A stretch of DNA of 64,000 bases from Colwellia sp. PAMC 21821 (GCF_002077175.1 NZ_CP014943.1:2728001-2792000), one strand, 5' to 3'; shown: positions 36,886 to 46,234, counted from the first letter of the stretch. The notes: a model not told the origin generated them from the sequence alone. Made by a program: numbers and translations.

Positions 36886-36908
36886 AAGGACTTTCGATAA
36901 TATTAATG

Positions 36909-37439
36909 CTATGTAAACTTTAGATGGGGCACAAAGTTACATGGTCGATGGCTAGCATCTAATTGTTCGACAATTAACTTGTCCCAAGCCGTTTTACAGG
37001 CATTGGTTGAGCCCGGTACTGACAAAATAACAGTGCTATTTGCCATGCCGCCAAAGGCGCGTGATTGAATGGTCGAGGTACCAATTTCAGCTAAAGAAAT
37101 CGTTCTAAATACTTCGCCAAAGCCTTCAATATCTTTATCAAATAAAGGCAGTAGCGCTTCAGGTGTATTGTCTCGAGCTGTAAAGCCTGTTCCGCCGGTC
37201 GTTAATATAACCTGCACATTTTCATCAGCAATCCACTTAGAAACTACAGCACGTAGTTGGTAGACGTCGTCTTTTGAAATTTCTTTAGCGGCTAATTTAT
37301 GGCCAGCAGCTTGTAATCGTTCAACGAGTGTTTGACCTGAGGTATCATTGTGCTCTTCTCGGGTATCTGAAACGGTTAGTACTGCGATGTTTAATGGGAC
37401 GAAACCATCGCCGCAATGAATTGAAGAGATACTAGACAT
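36909..37439 (-). CDS. moaB: Molybdenum cofactor protein MoaB
   Basis: A 176-aa MogA/MoaB-fold protein. It has IAVLTVSDTR at the start, ILTTGGTGFTARDNTPEA for molybdopterin binding and LSVPGSTNACKTAW at the end. The group adenylates molybdopterin (MogA) or has an uncertain role in E. coli (MoaB). No separate mogA is present here, so it may do the adenylation step. It overlaps mobA by 8 bp. Confidence 0.9.
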   Translation of the reverse strand: MSSISSIHCGDGFVPLNIAVLTVSDTREEHNDTSGQTLVERLQAAGHKLAAKEISKDDVYQLRAVVSKWIADENVQVILTTGGTGFTARDNTPEALLPLFDKDIEGFGEVFRTISLAEIGTSTIQSRAFGGMANSTVILSVPGSTNACKTAWDKLIVEQLDASHRPCNFVPHLKFT

Positions 37440-38061
37440 GAGATTTCCTTTGCAAAGATAATAATTGTTTTGCCTGTTGCCATTGCTCAGGCGTATTGGT
37501 GTTAAATAAACACTGATCGTTTTTAGGTTTTATCGCGTTATGCGGAATTTGCGCTAATAAACTTCGCACAGAAGGCCCTGATAAATTGCGTTTACCGGTA
37601 GATTTTTTAGAGGCAACTTGAGCGTGCTCTCGAAATAGTGATTGTTGAAAAAACTGTTCAACAAAAGCATTTACGGGTAAATACAGTGGCAGAAAATTAT
37701 CAGTAAAATAACATGCGCGTTGACTCAATTCTCCAACTTGCTTTAGTGCTGCGAGCTCACCTGAGGTCATTAAAGGCAAATCAACGGGTAAAATTAGCAG
37801 TGATTTAGGTTTGAATTGTTCGATAATGCTTTGAATACCACCCAGAGGACCCATATTCGCCACGAGATCGTCAATACCTTTTTCACCACCACTGACGATC
37901 ACGTGTGAGCTGCCAGCACTCTTGAGCACAGACTTGCTATAACTCAGCATGTCTTGTGTTTCGCGCTGTAAATTGGCTTTGTTTTCTCCCATACGGCTAG
38001 ATTTACCACCCGCTAAAACCACCCCTAAGCAAGGCTGGAATAATGTGTTATCTACACTCAT
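37432..38061 (-). CDS. mobA: Molybdenum cofactor guanylyltransferase
   Basis: A 209-aa nucleotidyltransferase that attaches GMP to Mo-molybdopterin to form the bis-MGD cofactor. The GTP-binding start is GVVLAGGKSSRMGENKA, and LILPVDLPLMT carries the metal-binding Asp. It shares one base with the moaA stop (TAATG) and overlaps moaB. Confidence 0.9.
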   Translation of the reverse strand: MSVDNTLFQPCLGVVLAGGKSSRMGENKANLQRETQDMLSYSKSVLKSAGSSHVIVSGGEKGIDDLVANMGPLGGIQSIIEQFKPKSLLILPVDLPLMTSGELAALKQVGELSQRACYFTDNFLPLYLPVNAFVEQFFQQSLFREHAQVASKKSTGKRNLSGPSVRSLLAQIPHNAIKPKNDQCLFNTNTPEQWQQAKQLLSLQRKSHV

Positions 38062-39032
38062 TAACCGCCCAACATTGCTAAGTTTTTTGTCGCTCCAGTG
38101 AGCTTGTCGTGTAAAAAGTGGGTTTGTTTTTTGTCGGTCAACATATTGCTGATAGCGGCTTTTAAAGGTTCAACATCATCAGTTTGCAAGTAGTCCTTTA
38201 GCGATAAGCCTTGTTCGGTAAATAAACATAAATGTAATTTACCAATGGCACTTATCCGTAAGCGATTACAGGTATTACAAAAATCTTTTGAATAAGGCAT
38301 TATTAAGCCAATTCTACCTGCATAGTCAGGGTGAAAGAACTCTTGTGCTGGCCCAGCTGCTTTATCATTAATAACCGGTAACCAACCATCTAAGATCAAG
38401 TTTTGCTTTATGCGCGAACCTTGAACGTGTTGAGCATCGAAAAACTCTTTATTATCACCCGTTTGCATTAACTCAATAAAGCGTAAAGTTATTGGTGTAT
38501 CTTTTAACCAAGCTAAATAACTGGCAATGTCGTAACCATTGTACTCACGCATTAATACCGTATTCACTTTAACCGTTGTATTACCTGCAGCAACCGCCAT
38601 ATCAATACCTTTAAGGATATGTTTTAGCTTATCGTGGCCAGTAATAGCATGGAATTGTCGTGGGTCTAGCGTGTCAATACTAATATTGATGGCATCAATG
38701 CCGGCATCTAGCCAAGCAGGTAAATGCTCAGGAAGTTTGTAACCATTACTCGTAATAGCGACCTTTTTAATACCTGGAGTTTGCTTACATCGAGCAATTA
38801 TTTCAGGTAGGTCTTTACGTAAAGAGGGCTCGCCACCAGTGATACGGATTTTTTCCGTACCCATAGAAGAAAACGCTGAAGCTAAACGGGTAATTTCAGG
38901 CAGTGTGAGGAATTTTCTATCGTTATCACACTGATAGCCATCGGGTAAGCAATAGCTACACCGAAAATTACATACGTCAGTGATCGATAGGCGCAAGTAA
39001 TAAAACTTGCGACCGAAGTTGTCTGTTAACAT
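38061..39032 (-). CDS. moaA: GTP 3',8-cyclase MoaA
   Basis: A 323-aa radical SAM enzyme, first step of molybdopterin synthesis. Two [4Fe-4S] sites are visible: C21, C25, C28 (CNFRCSYC) and a C-terminal FCNTCNRLR with a later Cys in LHLCLF. The protein ends in the conserved GG. I chose ATG 39032, as it follows AAGGTGA and matches the family start; a longer frame begins at 39062. It leads the operon. moaC, moaD and moaE are not in this window. Confidence 0.94.
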   Translation of the reverse strand: MLTDNFGRKFYYLRLSITDVCNFRCSYCLPDGYQCDNDRKFLTLPEITRLASAFSSMGTEKIRITGGEPSLRKDLPEIIARCKQTPGIKKVAITSNGYKLPEHLPAWLDAGIDAINISIDTLDPRQFHAITGHDKLKHILKGIDMAVAAGNTTVKVNTVLMREYNGYDIASYLAWLKDTPITLRFIELMQTGDNKEFFDAQHVQGSRIKQNLILDGWLPVINDKAAGPAQEFFHPDYAGRIGLIMPYSKDFCNTCNRLRISAIGKLHLCLFTEQGLSLKDYLQTDDVEPLKAAISNMLTDKKQTHFLHDKLTGATKNLAMLGG

Positions 39033-39378
39033 GTCACCTTTCCAAAGTCGGGAGGTAAACAAGTTTCCTTGTTAACCCTGGCAAACTCAAAAATTAAATT
39101 TGGTTTACGGCTAAAAGAGCATGTTGGTTGCATAGCAACGAATTTAGCTAAGATAGCTCGGCGAAAAAAATATTTTATATCATATAACTATAAGCATAGT
39201 ATGATTGTTAGCACTATAACAGATAAAGACCTTGGTTATATTAAATGACGTTCAATATTGTCAATATTATTGGCATAATTTGTTCACCAAGTGAAGATGG
39301 AAATATTTAAAGCAAGCTGCCTCATGCGCTAGGCGATAGCTGAGAAATAGAAAATACAATAAAATTGGATGGTTTATT
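39033..39378. promoter_or_regulatory. moaA/moeA divergent region with a structured moaA leader
   Basis: 346 bp with promoters for both directions. On the minus strand, GCTAAA (39148-39143) and TTTAGC (39115-39110) bracket a GTTGC-TAT-GCAAC hairpin (39139-39127). Nearer moaA, ACCT (39056-39053) can pair with AGGT (39039-39036), the ribosome-binding site. Such RNA could control translation, as the Moco RNA motif does before moaA in E. coli, but I could not match that motif's consensus. Confidence 0.4.
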
Positions 39379-40614
39379 ATGGTTGATTGTTGTGCTACGC
39401 CTGGATTAATGCCCTTTGAACAAGCACTAGAAACGATGCTTGCTGGTATTACCCCGATCACTGAAGTTGAACGTACTACCTTAACCGAAAGCCTAGGTAG
39501 AGTTTTATCGACAGATATAACTAGCCCAATTAATGTCCCTCCACATAATAACTCCGCTATGGATGGTTACGCTTTTGCTAACGCTAGTTTGGCTAAACAC
39601 TCAAGTTTGATTTTAGTTGGCCGTTCAATGGCAGGGCAGCCTTATGAAGGTGCTTGTGGCAAAGGTGAGTGCATTCGTATTATGACAGGTGCAAAAATAC
39701 CTGCTGATTGCGATACGGTAGAAATGCAAGAAAATTGTCAGGTAGTAGATAACAGCGTTAAGTTTGAAGTACAACGTGAGCTGGGTGACCATGTTCGCTA
39801 TGCCGGTGAAGATATTAATAAAAATCAGGTGGTTTTTAGCAAAGGTCGGCGTTTATCTGCTATTGATATTGGCGTTTTAGCTTCACTCGGTATTCAAGAG
39901 TTAACGGTATTTCGCAAACTTAATGTCGCGTTAATTGCTACAGGTGATGAGCTAAAAGCATTAGGCGAACCACTAGGTAGCGGTGACATTTTTGAAAGTA
40001 ACAGTTATGCGCTTGCCGGAATGTTAGAAAACCTCAATGTTAATGTGATTAATTTTGGCGTTATAGTTGATGATGAAACCGCTATTAGAGAGGCTTTTAT
40101 TCAAGCCGATGCATTAGCAGATGCAGTGATTTCCTCTGGAGGTGTTTCAGTCGGTGACGCCGATTATACTAAACTCGTGCTGGAACAAATTGGTGAAATT
40201 GCCTTTTGGAAAATCGCAATGAAACCAGGCAAGCCTTTTGCTTTTGGTAAACTGCCCAACAGTGTTTTTTTCGGCTTACCGGGCAATCCTGTCTCCGCTA
40301 TGGTAACCGCCGATTTATTAGCCATACCCGCGTTGATAAAATTACAGAACTGCCTGGCAGTGCCCTTAATAAAGTTAAAAGCCAAAACGCTGACAGATTT
40401 AAGAAAGTCCCCCGGGCGCATGGACTTTCAACGCGGTGTAATTTCTTATGACAATAACGGCGAATTAATAGTTACTAGCACAGGTAGTCAAGGCTCTGGT
40501 ATTTTAACCAGCATAGCGTCGGCAAATTGTTATATTGTTTTACCTGCTGAGCAAGGTAGAGTTCAGGCCGGAGAAATAGTTAACATTCGTTTGTTTGAGC
40601 GTTATTTTTCCTGA
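39379..40614 (+). CDS. moeA: Molybdopterin molybdenumtransferase MoeA
   Basis: A 411-aa enzyme that inserts molybdate into adenylated molybdopterin. Seen are PPHNNSAMDGYAF, IMTGAKIPADCDTV, LIATGDEL and DAVISSGGVSVGDADY, then FGLPGNPVSA. The C-terminal domain IV is present. It is divergent from the moa-mod operon, so it probably shares control. The ATG at 39379 gives the expected length. Confidence 0.94.
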   Translation: MVDCCATPGLMPFEQALETMLAGITPITEVERTTLTESLGRVLSTDITSPINVPPHNNSAMDGYAFANASLAKHSSLILVGRSMAGQPYEGACGKGECIRIMTGAKIPADCDTVEMQENCQVVDNSVKFEVQRELGDHVRYAGEDINKNQVVFSKGRRLSAIDIGVLASLGIQELTVFRKLNVALIATGDELKALGEPLGSGDIFESNSYALAGMLENLNVNVINFGVIVDDETAIREAFIQADALADAVISSGGVSVGDADYTKLVLEQIGEIAFWKIAMKPGKPFAFGKLPNSVFFGLPGNPVSAMVTADLLAIPALIKLQNCLAVPLIKLKAKTLTDLRKSPGRMDFQRGVISYDNNGELIVTSTGSQGSGILTSIASANCYIVLPAEQGRVQAGEIVNIRLFERYFS

Positions 40615-40655
40615 TGATTCACCTAAAGTGGTTTGACAAAAAACAGGGATAACTG

Positions 40656-41405
40656 TTGTTGAAAACTATTTATTTTATTCCTGGCACTATGTGCACTCAA
40701 GATTTATGGCTGCCTGCTTGGCAGCTACTGCGTCAGCAATACTCTCAAGATTATCAGTTAATACCTTTGGTGATCCCAAGTAGTGGCAGTATGGATGAGG
40801 TTGTAAGTTCACTTTCAGACCAAGTTGTTGACCATGAAGCAATATTAGTCGGCTTTTCATTGGGCGGCTACATTGCTAGTGCCATCGCGTTAAAGCTTAA
40901 AAATAAACTAAAGCATTTATTGATCGTGTCTAATTTTCCGAAAAATTTGCCATTAGCGGAAATTAAACAGCGTAAACGTACCATTGATTGGATAAATCAG
41001 CGCGGTTATTTGGGTATTCCCAATAAGCGAATTGATGATTTACTGCACCCAAATATTAAGCAATTTAACCCCCAGTGTTATCAAGATATTAAGCAAGTCA
41101 TTGTCGCCATGGATCGTGAGCTTGGCGTTGACATATTATTACACCAGCTAAGTGTTTCGATGCATCGGCCAAATTTATTACCCTTATTAACTCAGTTAAC
41201 CTTACCTGTGACGTTGCTTGTGGGCGATGAAGATAACTTAGTTGATCTTGTTTCATTGAGACAAGAGTTGAAACAAGAGTTGAGACAAGAACTACATGGC
41301 GCAAATAACATTGTGCTAAAAGAGGTCACTAATACCGGGCATATGTTACCGTTAGAATCACCGCAAGCTTTAGCGACAATGCTGTTGTCTTTATTGGCTA
41401 GTTAA
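40656..41405 (+). CDS. Alpha/beta hydrolase
   Basis: A 249-aa hydrolase-fold protein. The nucleophile elbow is VGFSLGGYIAS (Ser), the acid probably in LLVGDEDNLVD, and the His in VTNTGHMLPLE. The substrate is unknown; esterases of this type are common. It starts at TTG (tandem TTG TTG) 41 bp after moeA, so it may be co-transcribed. A three-fold short repeat (RQELKQELRQEL) near residue 205 looks like an in-frame 12-bp expansion. Confidence 0.8.
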   Translation: MLKTIYFIPGTMCTQDLWLPAWQLLRQQYSQDYQLIPLVIPSSGSMDEVVSSLSDQVVDHEAILVGFSLGGYIASAIALKLKNKLKHLLIVSNFPKNLPLAEIKQRKRTIDWINQRGYLGIPNKRIDDLLHPNIKQFNPQCYQDIKQVIVAMDRELGVDILLHQLSVSMHRPNLLPLLTQLTLPVTLLVGDEDNLVDLVSLRQELKQELRQELHGANNIVLKEVTNTGHMLPLESPQALATMLLSLLAS

Positions 41406-41518
41406 CCCTACTTTTCCTTATTAAACTGCGGATAATAATATAATTGCGTAAAGCTGTGTTTGCGTGAGCGAAAGCGTGTAAAATAGCGACAATTATTTTT
41501 TACGTTAGGACTTTGACG

Positions 41519-42904
41519 TTGAGCGACAGCAAATTTTCATCACTTAGCTTACAACCCGCAATTTTAGATAACCTTTCATCACTTGGTTACCATGAGATGA
41601 CAGAAATACAAGCTAAAAGCCTACCGGCTATTTTAGCGGGACAAGATGTCATTGCCCAAGGTAAGACCGGCTCAGGTAAAACAGCGGCATTTGGTCTTGG
41701 CCTTTTGAATAAACTACAAGTTAAAAAGTTTAGAATTCAAACCTTGGTACTATGCCCTACACGCGAGTTAGCCGACCAAGTAGCGAAAGAAATTAGAAAG
41801 CTTGCTAGAGCGGTTCATAACATAAAAGTGCTTACCTTATGTGGTGGTACACCGTTTGGACCACAAGTAGGTTCATTGGAGCATGGCGCGCATATTATTG
41901 TTGGCACACCAGGGCGAATAGAAGATCATTTAGGCCGTGGGACTTTATCATTAGAACACGTGGACACCCTGGTTTTAGATGAAGCTGACCGCATGCTGGA
42001 TATGGGGTTTCAGGCAGCTTTAGATAACATCGTTGCTAAAATGCCAAAGCAACGACAAACGTTATTATTTAGCGCTACGTTCCCGCAACAAATTCAAAAA
42101 ATAGCGAATAGTTATTTGCAAACACCTGCTGTGATTAAAGTAGAGTCAAGCCATGAAAGTAGCACTATTTCACAGCACTTTTATCAGGTAGAAAATGATG
42201 AAGATCGCCTAACCGCTATCCGATTACTGCTACTAACTCATCAACCCGAGTCGAGTGTAATCTTTTGTAATACCAAAATAGAAACGCAGAATGTGGCGAA
42301 TAAATTGGCTGCTTATGGTTTTGGTGTCGTAGCATTGCATGGTGATTTGGAACAAAGAGATCGTGATCAAACATTAGTGCGCTTTTCTAACAAAAGCGCC
42401 TCAATACTGGTTGCTACTGATGTTGCCGCCCGTGGTTTAGATATTGAAGCGCTTGATGCGGTATTTAATTACCATATTGCGCATGACAGTGAAGTGCATA
42501 TACACCGCATAGGTCGCACCGGTCGTGCAGGCAGCACAGGTTATGCATTTTCATTATTTAATAAAAAAGATAGCTATAAAATTGGCTTATTGGAAGATTA
42601 TTTAGAGCGAACTATTGAAGGTGAAGAGTTACCGAGTAGTGAAGCTTTAGAGCGAAATGTATTTACGCCAAAAATGACCACGATTCAGATCGATGGTGGT
42701 AAAAAACAAAAAGTCAGACCAGGCGATATTGTTGGTGCACTTACGGGTGAAAATGGCATAACATTTGAACAAGTGGGTAAAATTCAATTAGGCGCTAATT
42801 GGGCATATGTAGCGGTAGAAAAATCGGTAGCGAGAAAAGCGTTAAACAAGTTAACGCATGGCAAGCTAAAAGGCCGTACTTTTAGGGTTAAAGAATTAAA
42901 GTAA
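41519..42904 (+). CDS. dbpA: ATP-dependent RNA helicase DbpA
   Basis: A 461-aa DEAD-box helicase of ribosome assembly, stimulated by 23S rRNA hairpin 92. Motifs are AQGKTGSGKT (I), PTRELA (Ia), VLDEADRMLD (II), SAT (III) and HRIGRTGRAG (VI). The C-terminal domain (KVRPGDIVGALTGENGI...VGKI) is the RNA-binding RRM-like domain that marks DbpA. I chose TTG 41519, 8 nt after AGGA; the open frame begins at TTG 41513. Confidence 0.92.
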   Translation: MSDSKFSSLSLQPAILDNLSSLGYHEMTEIQAKSLPAILAGQDVIAQGKTGSGKTAAFGLGLLNKLQVKKFRIQTLVLCPTRELADQVAKEIRKLARAVHNIKVLTLCGGTPFGPQVGSLEHGAHIIVGTPGRIEDHLGRGTLSLEHVDTLVLDEADRMLDMGFQAALDNIVAKMPKQRQTLLFSATFPQQIQKIANSYLQTPAVIKVESSHESSTISQHFYQVENDEDRLTAIRLLLLTHQPESSVIFCNTKIETQNVANKLAAYGFGVVALHGDLEQRDRDQTLVRFSNKSASILVATDVAARGLDIEALDAVFNYHIAHDSEVHIHRIGRTGRAGSTGYAFSLFNKKDSYKIGLLEDYLERTIEGEELPSSEALERNVFTPKMTTIQIDGGKKQKVRPGDIVGALTGENGITFEQVGKIQLGANWAYVAVEKSVARKALNKLTHGKLKGRTFRVKELK

Positions 42905-42940
42905 GTAGTTACTAAGTTTAATGCCATAAGTTATAAAAAA

Positions 42941-42985
42941 TAACATCACAGGTGCCCAGCTGAAAATTGAGCATCTGCGGTGTTA
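42941..42985. terminator. Bidirectional hairpin between dbpA and the DUF3718 gene
   Basis: TAACATCACAGGTGC and GCATCTGCGGTGTTA pair over 15 positions with three mismatches or wobbles. It lies between two convergent genes, with AT-rich flanks, and is likely their shared terminator. Confidence 0.55.
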
Positions 42986-43018
42986 CATTATTAATTTTAA
43001 TACCAACCTCCTTAATTT

Positions 43019-43369
43019 TTACAACTGAAAATTAACCTGTATCTTTTCAATTTTAGCGACATCAATTATCTTAACGTTACCGATAACACTGCGTTGTAAG
43101 CGTGCCGCGGTTTTATTTGCGCCGTGTTTTTGTGCGAAACTGATAATATCTTCGCCGTTACACATCACCTTCATTGCGAGTATTTTGTTTCGTAAATTAT
43201 AAGAGTCAGCTGTTTTTTGAAACTGATTAACGTTATTAGTTAATGTAGATTTACAGACGTCAATAAGGGCTGTTTCAATATATTTATCCATGGCATAGCT
43301 ATTAAAACTGACAATTGATAAAACTGAACAGGTGATCGCGGTAGTAGTGAATAATTTGAATGTGTTCAT
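43019..43369 (-). CDS. DUF3718 family small secreted protein
   Basis: A 116-aa protein from ATG 43369, with a signal peptide ending near SYA. The mature part has two Cys (DVCKSTL and KVMCNGEDII) and the typical AQKHGANKTAARLQR stretch. DUF3718 proteins are small periplasmic proteins of Shewanella and relatives with no known role. The longer start at 43387 adds residues before the signal peptide and is less likely. Confidence 0.72.
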   Translation of the reverse strand: MNTFKLFTTTAITCSVLSIVSFNSYAMDKYIETALIDVCKSTLTNNVNQFQKTADSYNLRNKILAMKVMCNGEDIISFAQKHGANKTAARLQRSVIGNVKIIDVAKIEKIQVNFQL

Positions 43370-43832
43370 TTGGCTCTCCGTATACAATTAAAAATTTATT
43401 TACGCTGTGTACACTTTTAATAGTGACGTATTCGCGATAAAAAGTTGTAAAGAAGAGCGGACTGAATGTAAAAGTTAATCACTAGCAATAGTGGCTAGTA
43501 CCTATGGTAATATTTTGTTTTTATAACATAAAATTTTTATAGTAAACCGGTTTGATGACATTAACTCTTACATCTATGGGTGAACTTTGAAACATTATCG
43601 TATAGACATGTTATATATCGTAAGATGGAACACATGAAATTTATGTTGGCAGCTAACATTTTCTGGTAATTTTATAAAATCAGGGTATGATACTGGTAAT
43701 ATGTACAGTCTTTACTGGCCTGAATTGGCATACTTTTATAATTTAGAGCTTAGAGCTTAGAAATTAGAATAGGTCTGCTTTTAGTTGGGCAGTAACGAAT
43801 TGAATTTGGTAAATAGTAAATAAGGGATAACA
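43370..43832. other. Upstream region of yebG and the DUF3718 gene
   Basis: 463 bp without a gene. Apart from the LexA-like box at 43691, it holds a short tandem of CTTAGAG words at about 43745-43760. Nothing else is recognisable. Confidence 0.4.
43691..43710 (+). promoter_or_regulatory. LexA-box-like operator upstream of yebG
   Basis: CTGGTAATATGTACAG (43693-43708) fits the SOS box CTGT-N8-ACAG with one mismatch, and the flanking TA/TC also resemble it. It lies 125 bp before yebG, a known LexA-controlled gene in E. coli. Confidence 0.6.
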
Positions 43833-44228
43833 ATGGCAGTAGAGAGTCGATTTGTCGTCATAAGACAAGGTGTGGAGGTAGAAACATTCATGGATAAAAA
43901 AGCCGCAGACGAATATGATAAAATGCTCGATATGGCAGATAATTTATCTGAAATGTTTGAACAAGCACCTGTCGAGCTTTCTGAAAGTATTCGTGAAGAA
44001 CTCAGTGTTTATTTAGCCCAAAATCGTGATGACGTGCTGGTAGCTTTACAAGCTAAAAAAGCTAAAGCAACGAACACTAAAGCCGTTGTTAGTAGCCCGA
44101 AAAAGACTAAAGCAGAAGTGGCCGATGAGGTTGTTGAAGCCGACAGTGTGAATACAACTGAGAAAGTAAAAAAGGCCAAATCGCCTAGCGCTAAAGCAAG
44201 TAGTAAAACTAAACCTGTGGTAGCTTAA
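43833..44228 (+). CDS. yebG: DNA-damage-inducible protein YebG
   Basis: A 131-aa protein. The first 90 residues are YebG: MAVESRFVVIRQGVEVETFM, KKAADEYDKMLDMAD. The rest is a Lys/Ala-rich, low-complexity tail (KKAKATNTK, KAKSPSAKASSK), like a DNA-binding tail. E. coli YebG is SOS-induced and its role is not settled. A LexA-like box upstream supports SOS control. AGGG precedes the start. Confidence 0.88.
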   Translation: MAVESRFVVIRQGVEVETFMDKKAADEYDKMLDMADNLSEMFEQAPVELSESIREELSVYLAQNRDDVLVALQAKKAKATNTKAVVSSPKKTKAEVADEVVEADSVNTTEKVKKAKSPSAKASSKTKPVVA

Positions 44229-44339
44229 GCTTATATTTAGATGCTGGTCAGCGAAAAGTTAGCTAGTGTTTAACCTTGTTTATCCCTAATCGAGGTTGTT
44301 TTTTTCATTTGTTATTGGTTAATTTTTTATGGTGGTGTT

Positions 44340-45068
44340 TTGGAATATCAGCTAATACGAAGCGCGCGGAGAAAAACTATTGCCTTGCAAGTAAGCAATG
44401 CACAAATTATTGTTAGGGCACCAAAGTTTGTCAAAACAGCGTACGTTGAAAGCCTTATACAATCTAAATTGTTGTGGCTAAAACAAAAGGTTGCAGAACA
44501 ACAGCACCATACCTTATTAAACCCTACTTTTACTCAACAACTTAGCAACGAGAATGCTCATAACAAACCATCAATCTATATTGATGGTTTGCCGCATAAT
44601 ATTGTCATTGCTTACGGGCCACAAAATGTTATTCATAATAAGCAGGATCAAAGCTTAACCGTGGTGCTCAATGCTCGTTATGCATCATACAGTTTGCACT
44701 CAGAACTTACGGTAACGAAAATTAAAACGCAAATTGAAGGCTGGTTTAAAGCGCATGTTGAAGATTATATTCAGCAAAATCTTATAGGTTTTTCTAATAA
44801 AATGTCGCTATATGCGTCATCGTTTAAAGTGAGAAAATATAAAGCACGCTGGGGAAGTTGTAATAGTCGTAGCGAATTAAGCTTTAATTACTTATTGAAA
44901 ATGCTGCCAACCTGGGTGGTTGACTATGTCATCATCCATGAGTTATGTCATATCAAACACATGGACCATTCGACAAAATTTTGGCAACTAGTTGCCGTAT
45001 ATTGCCCTGAATATCAAAACGCCAAAAGTTGGATGCAAGAACACCAACCTGACCTGAAATGGTCGTAA
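44340..45068 (+). CDS. YgjP-like zinc metalloprotein (DUF45)
   Basis: A 242-aa protein of the YgjP/DUF45 family, a SprT-like zinc fold. It contains KARWGSCNSRSELSFNY, then the zinc motif HELCHIKH and a distal MDHSTKFWQLV. The N-terminal half is an antiparallel sheet typical of the family (RRKTIALQV). Members are called M48-like metallopeptidases, and YgjP itself was reported to be a nucleotide pyrophosphatase. It starts at TTG. Confidence 0.85.
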   Translation: MEYQLIRSARRKTIALQVSNAQIIVRAPKFVKTAYVESLIQSKLLWLKQKVAEQQHHTLLNPTFTQQLSNENAHNKPSIYIDGLPHNIVIAYGPQNVIHNKQDQSLTVVLNARYASYSLHSELTVTKIKTQIEGWFKAHVEDYIQQNLIGFSNKMSLYASSFKVRKYKARWGSCNSRSELSFNYLLKMLPTWVVDYVIIHELCHIKHMDHSTKFWQLVAVYCPEYQNAKSWMQEHQPDLKWS

Positions 45069-45078
45069 CCTTCCTCTT

Positions 45079-45114
45079 GCATAACAGGCATAACAGGCAT
45101 AACAGGCATAACAA
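45079..45114. repeat. 9-bp tandem repeat
   Basis: Unit GCATAACAG occurs three times perfectly and a fourth time with the last base changed. It follows the YgjP gene by about 10 bp and lies in noncoding DNA. Confidence 0.8.
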
Positions 45115-45311
45115 AAGCTATCTCTTTCATATTTAATCAATAATTATTATGTCTAAGCTAATTAATCAACTTTTTATAAACTAATTGGCACGAGACCTGC
45201 TTGGTATATTTACTGCTTTGTGACTTAAAAAAATAATAAAACGATTAATGTCCAATAGCATCAATATATATGCAAACTGCCTTTTGATAGCATTGGCATA
45301 AGGGGATAAAT

Positions 45312-45407
45312 ATGAAATTAACTCACTATAGTTGGAAGGCAATATGTATTTATTTATTGTCTGCTGCTATGTCTATAACCTTTATTGAGCTATTAATAAA
45401 TTTATAG
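45312..45407 (+). CDS. Small membrane protein, 31 aa
   Basis: A short ORF, MKLTHYSWKAICIYLLSAA..., with AGGGG 6 nt before the ATG. It holds a single hydrophobic helix of about 20 residues (ICIYLLSAAMSITFIELL) after a basic start, and ends just before the repeats. This is a plausible one-helix membrane protein; there is no family I can name. Confidence 0.45.
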   Translation: MKLTHYSWKAICIYLLSAAMSITFIELLINL

Positions 45408-45594
45408 CCAGCAAATACCAATCTCACGCATTATTTAATCCTATATATGGGTTAAATAAGCCACTATTACGTTAGTCATTACCGTTATATGGATGCCGCT
45501 TATTCGACGCCGTAGGAGCCTACTGTCCTGAACCATATGTTATTAACATAAATATCTTATATTTGCCCATTACTCATGCGCATAAAATAGGCCA

Positions 45595-45619
45595 CTTAAC
45601 TTAACTTAACTTAACTTAA
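45595..45619. repeat. Pentanucleotide repeat (CTTAA)5
   Basis: Five perfect tandem copies of CTTAA in noncoding DNA, followed by a decayed CTAAT-like stretch. A possible slippage site. Confidence 0.85.
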
Positions 45620-45868
45620 TCTAATAAAATTAAATTGATCGGGGAATATCTCACTTTCTGATTAATCCGTGAATGTTGGTATATCAACACCGCCTCATTT
45701 ATCGTGCTTATTTTTGCAATAAATTTAGGTTTAAAGATGCCCTTTAAGTCTACTTTCAAACCATTAAAATGGAAAAAAATGTTGGGTTATTAGCATTAGC
45801 AATTAACAGCAGAACAAATTTAAGGTAAATTAGTTGTTAATAAAAAAATAATTAAGGAATAGCGCCAA

Positions 45869-46234
45869 ATGAGTACAAATGTTCTTATTTGTGATGACTC
45901 TAACTTAGCCCGAAAGCAAGTACTTAGAAGCCTTCCCGATAACCTATCAATAAATGCGCAATTAGCCAAAGACGGCCAAGAAGCACTAGATATTTTACGC
46001 AATCAACATATTGATATTCTATTTCTTGATTTGACCATGCCAATTATTGATGGCTTGGGCGTATTAAAAGCATTGAAAGATGAAAGTATTAATGTACCTG
46101 TGTTTGTTATTTCAGCAGATATTCAACCTGAAATGCAAAGTCGAGTATTGGAGTTAGGTGCAAAAGCATTTTTGCGTAAACCTATAGAATTAGATACATT
46201 AAATGAACACTTAAGAAATCATGGTTTCCTATGA
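45869..46234 (+). CDS. Single-domain response regulator (CheY-like)
   Basis: A 121-aa receiver domain with no output domain. The acidic pair is D9/D10 (LICDDS), the phosphorylated Asp is D54 (LFLDLTMP), and Ser in VISAD and Lys in FLRKP complete the site. It is followed by a CheC-like protein with a 4-bp overlap (ATGA) and then a diguanylate cyclase, so the three form one operon. Confidence 0.9.
   Translation: MSTNVLICDDSNLARKQVLRSLPDNLSINAQLAKDGQEALDILRNQHIDILFLDLTMPIIDGLGVLKALKDESINVPVFVISADIQPEMQSRVLELGAKAFLRKPIELDTLNEHLRNHGFL

Larger units (their letters stand above)
45069..45868. other. Long intergenic region with short repeats and a small ORF
   Basis: 800 bp. It holds a 9-bp tandem repeat GCATAACAG (45079-45114), the 31-codon ORF at 45312, a hairpin at 45431-45459 (TTATTTAATCC with GGGTTAAATAA) and five copies of CTTAA at 45595-45619. 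ATACCAATCT at 45417 resembles the IS630 end, but no partner was found. The promoter of the CheY-CheC module should lie near 45800. Confidence 0.5.
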
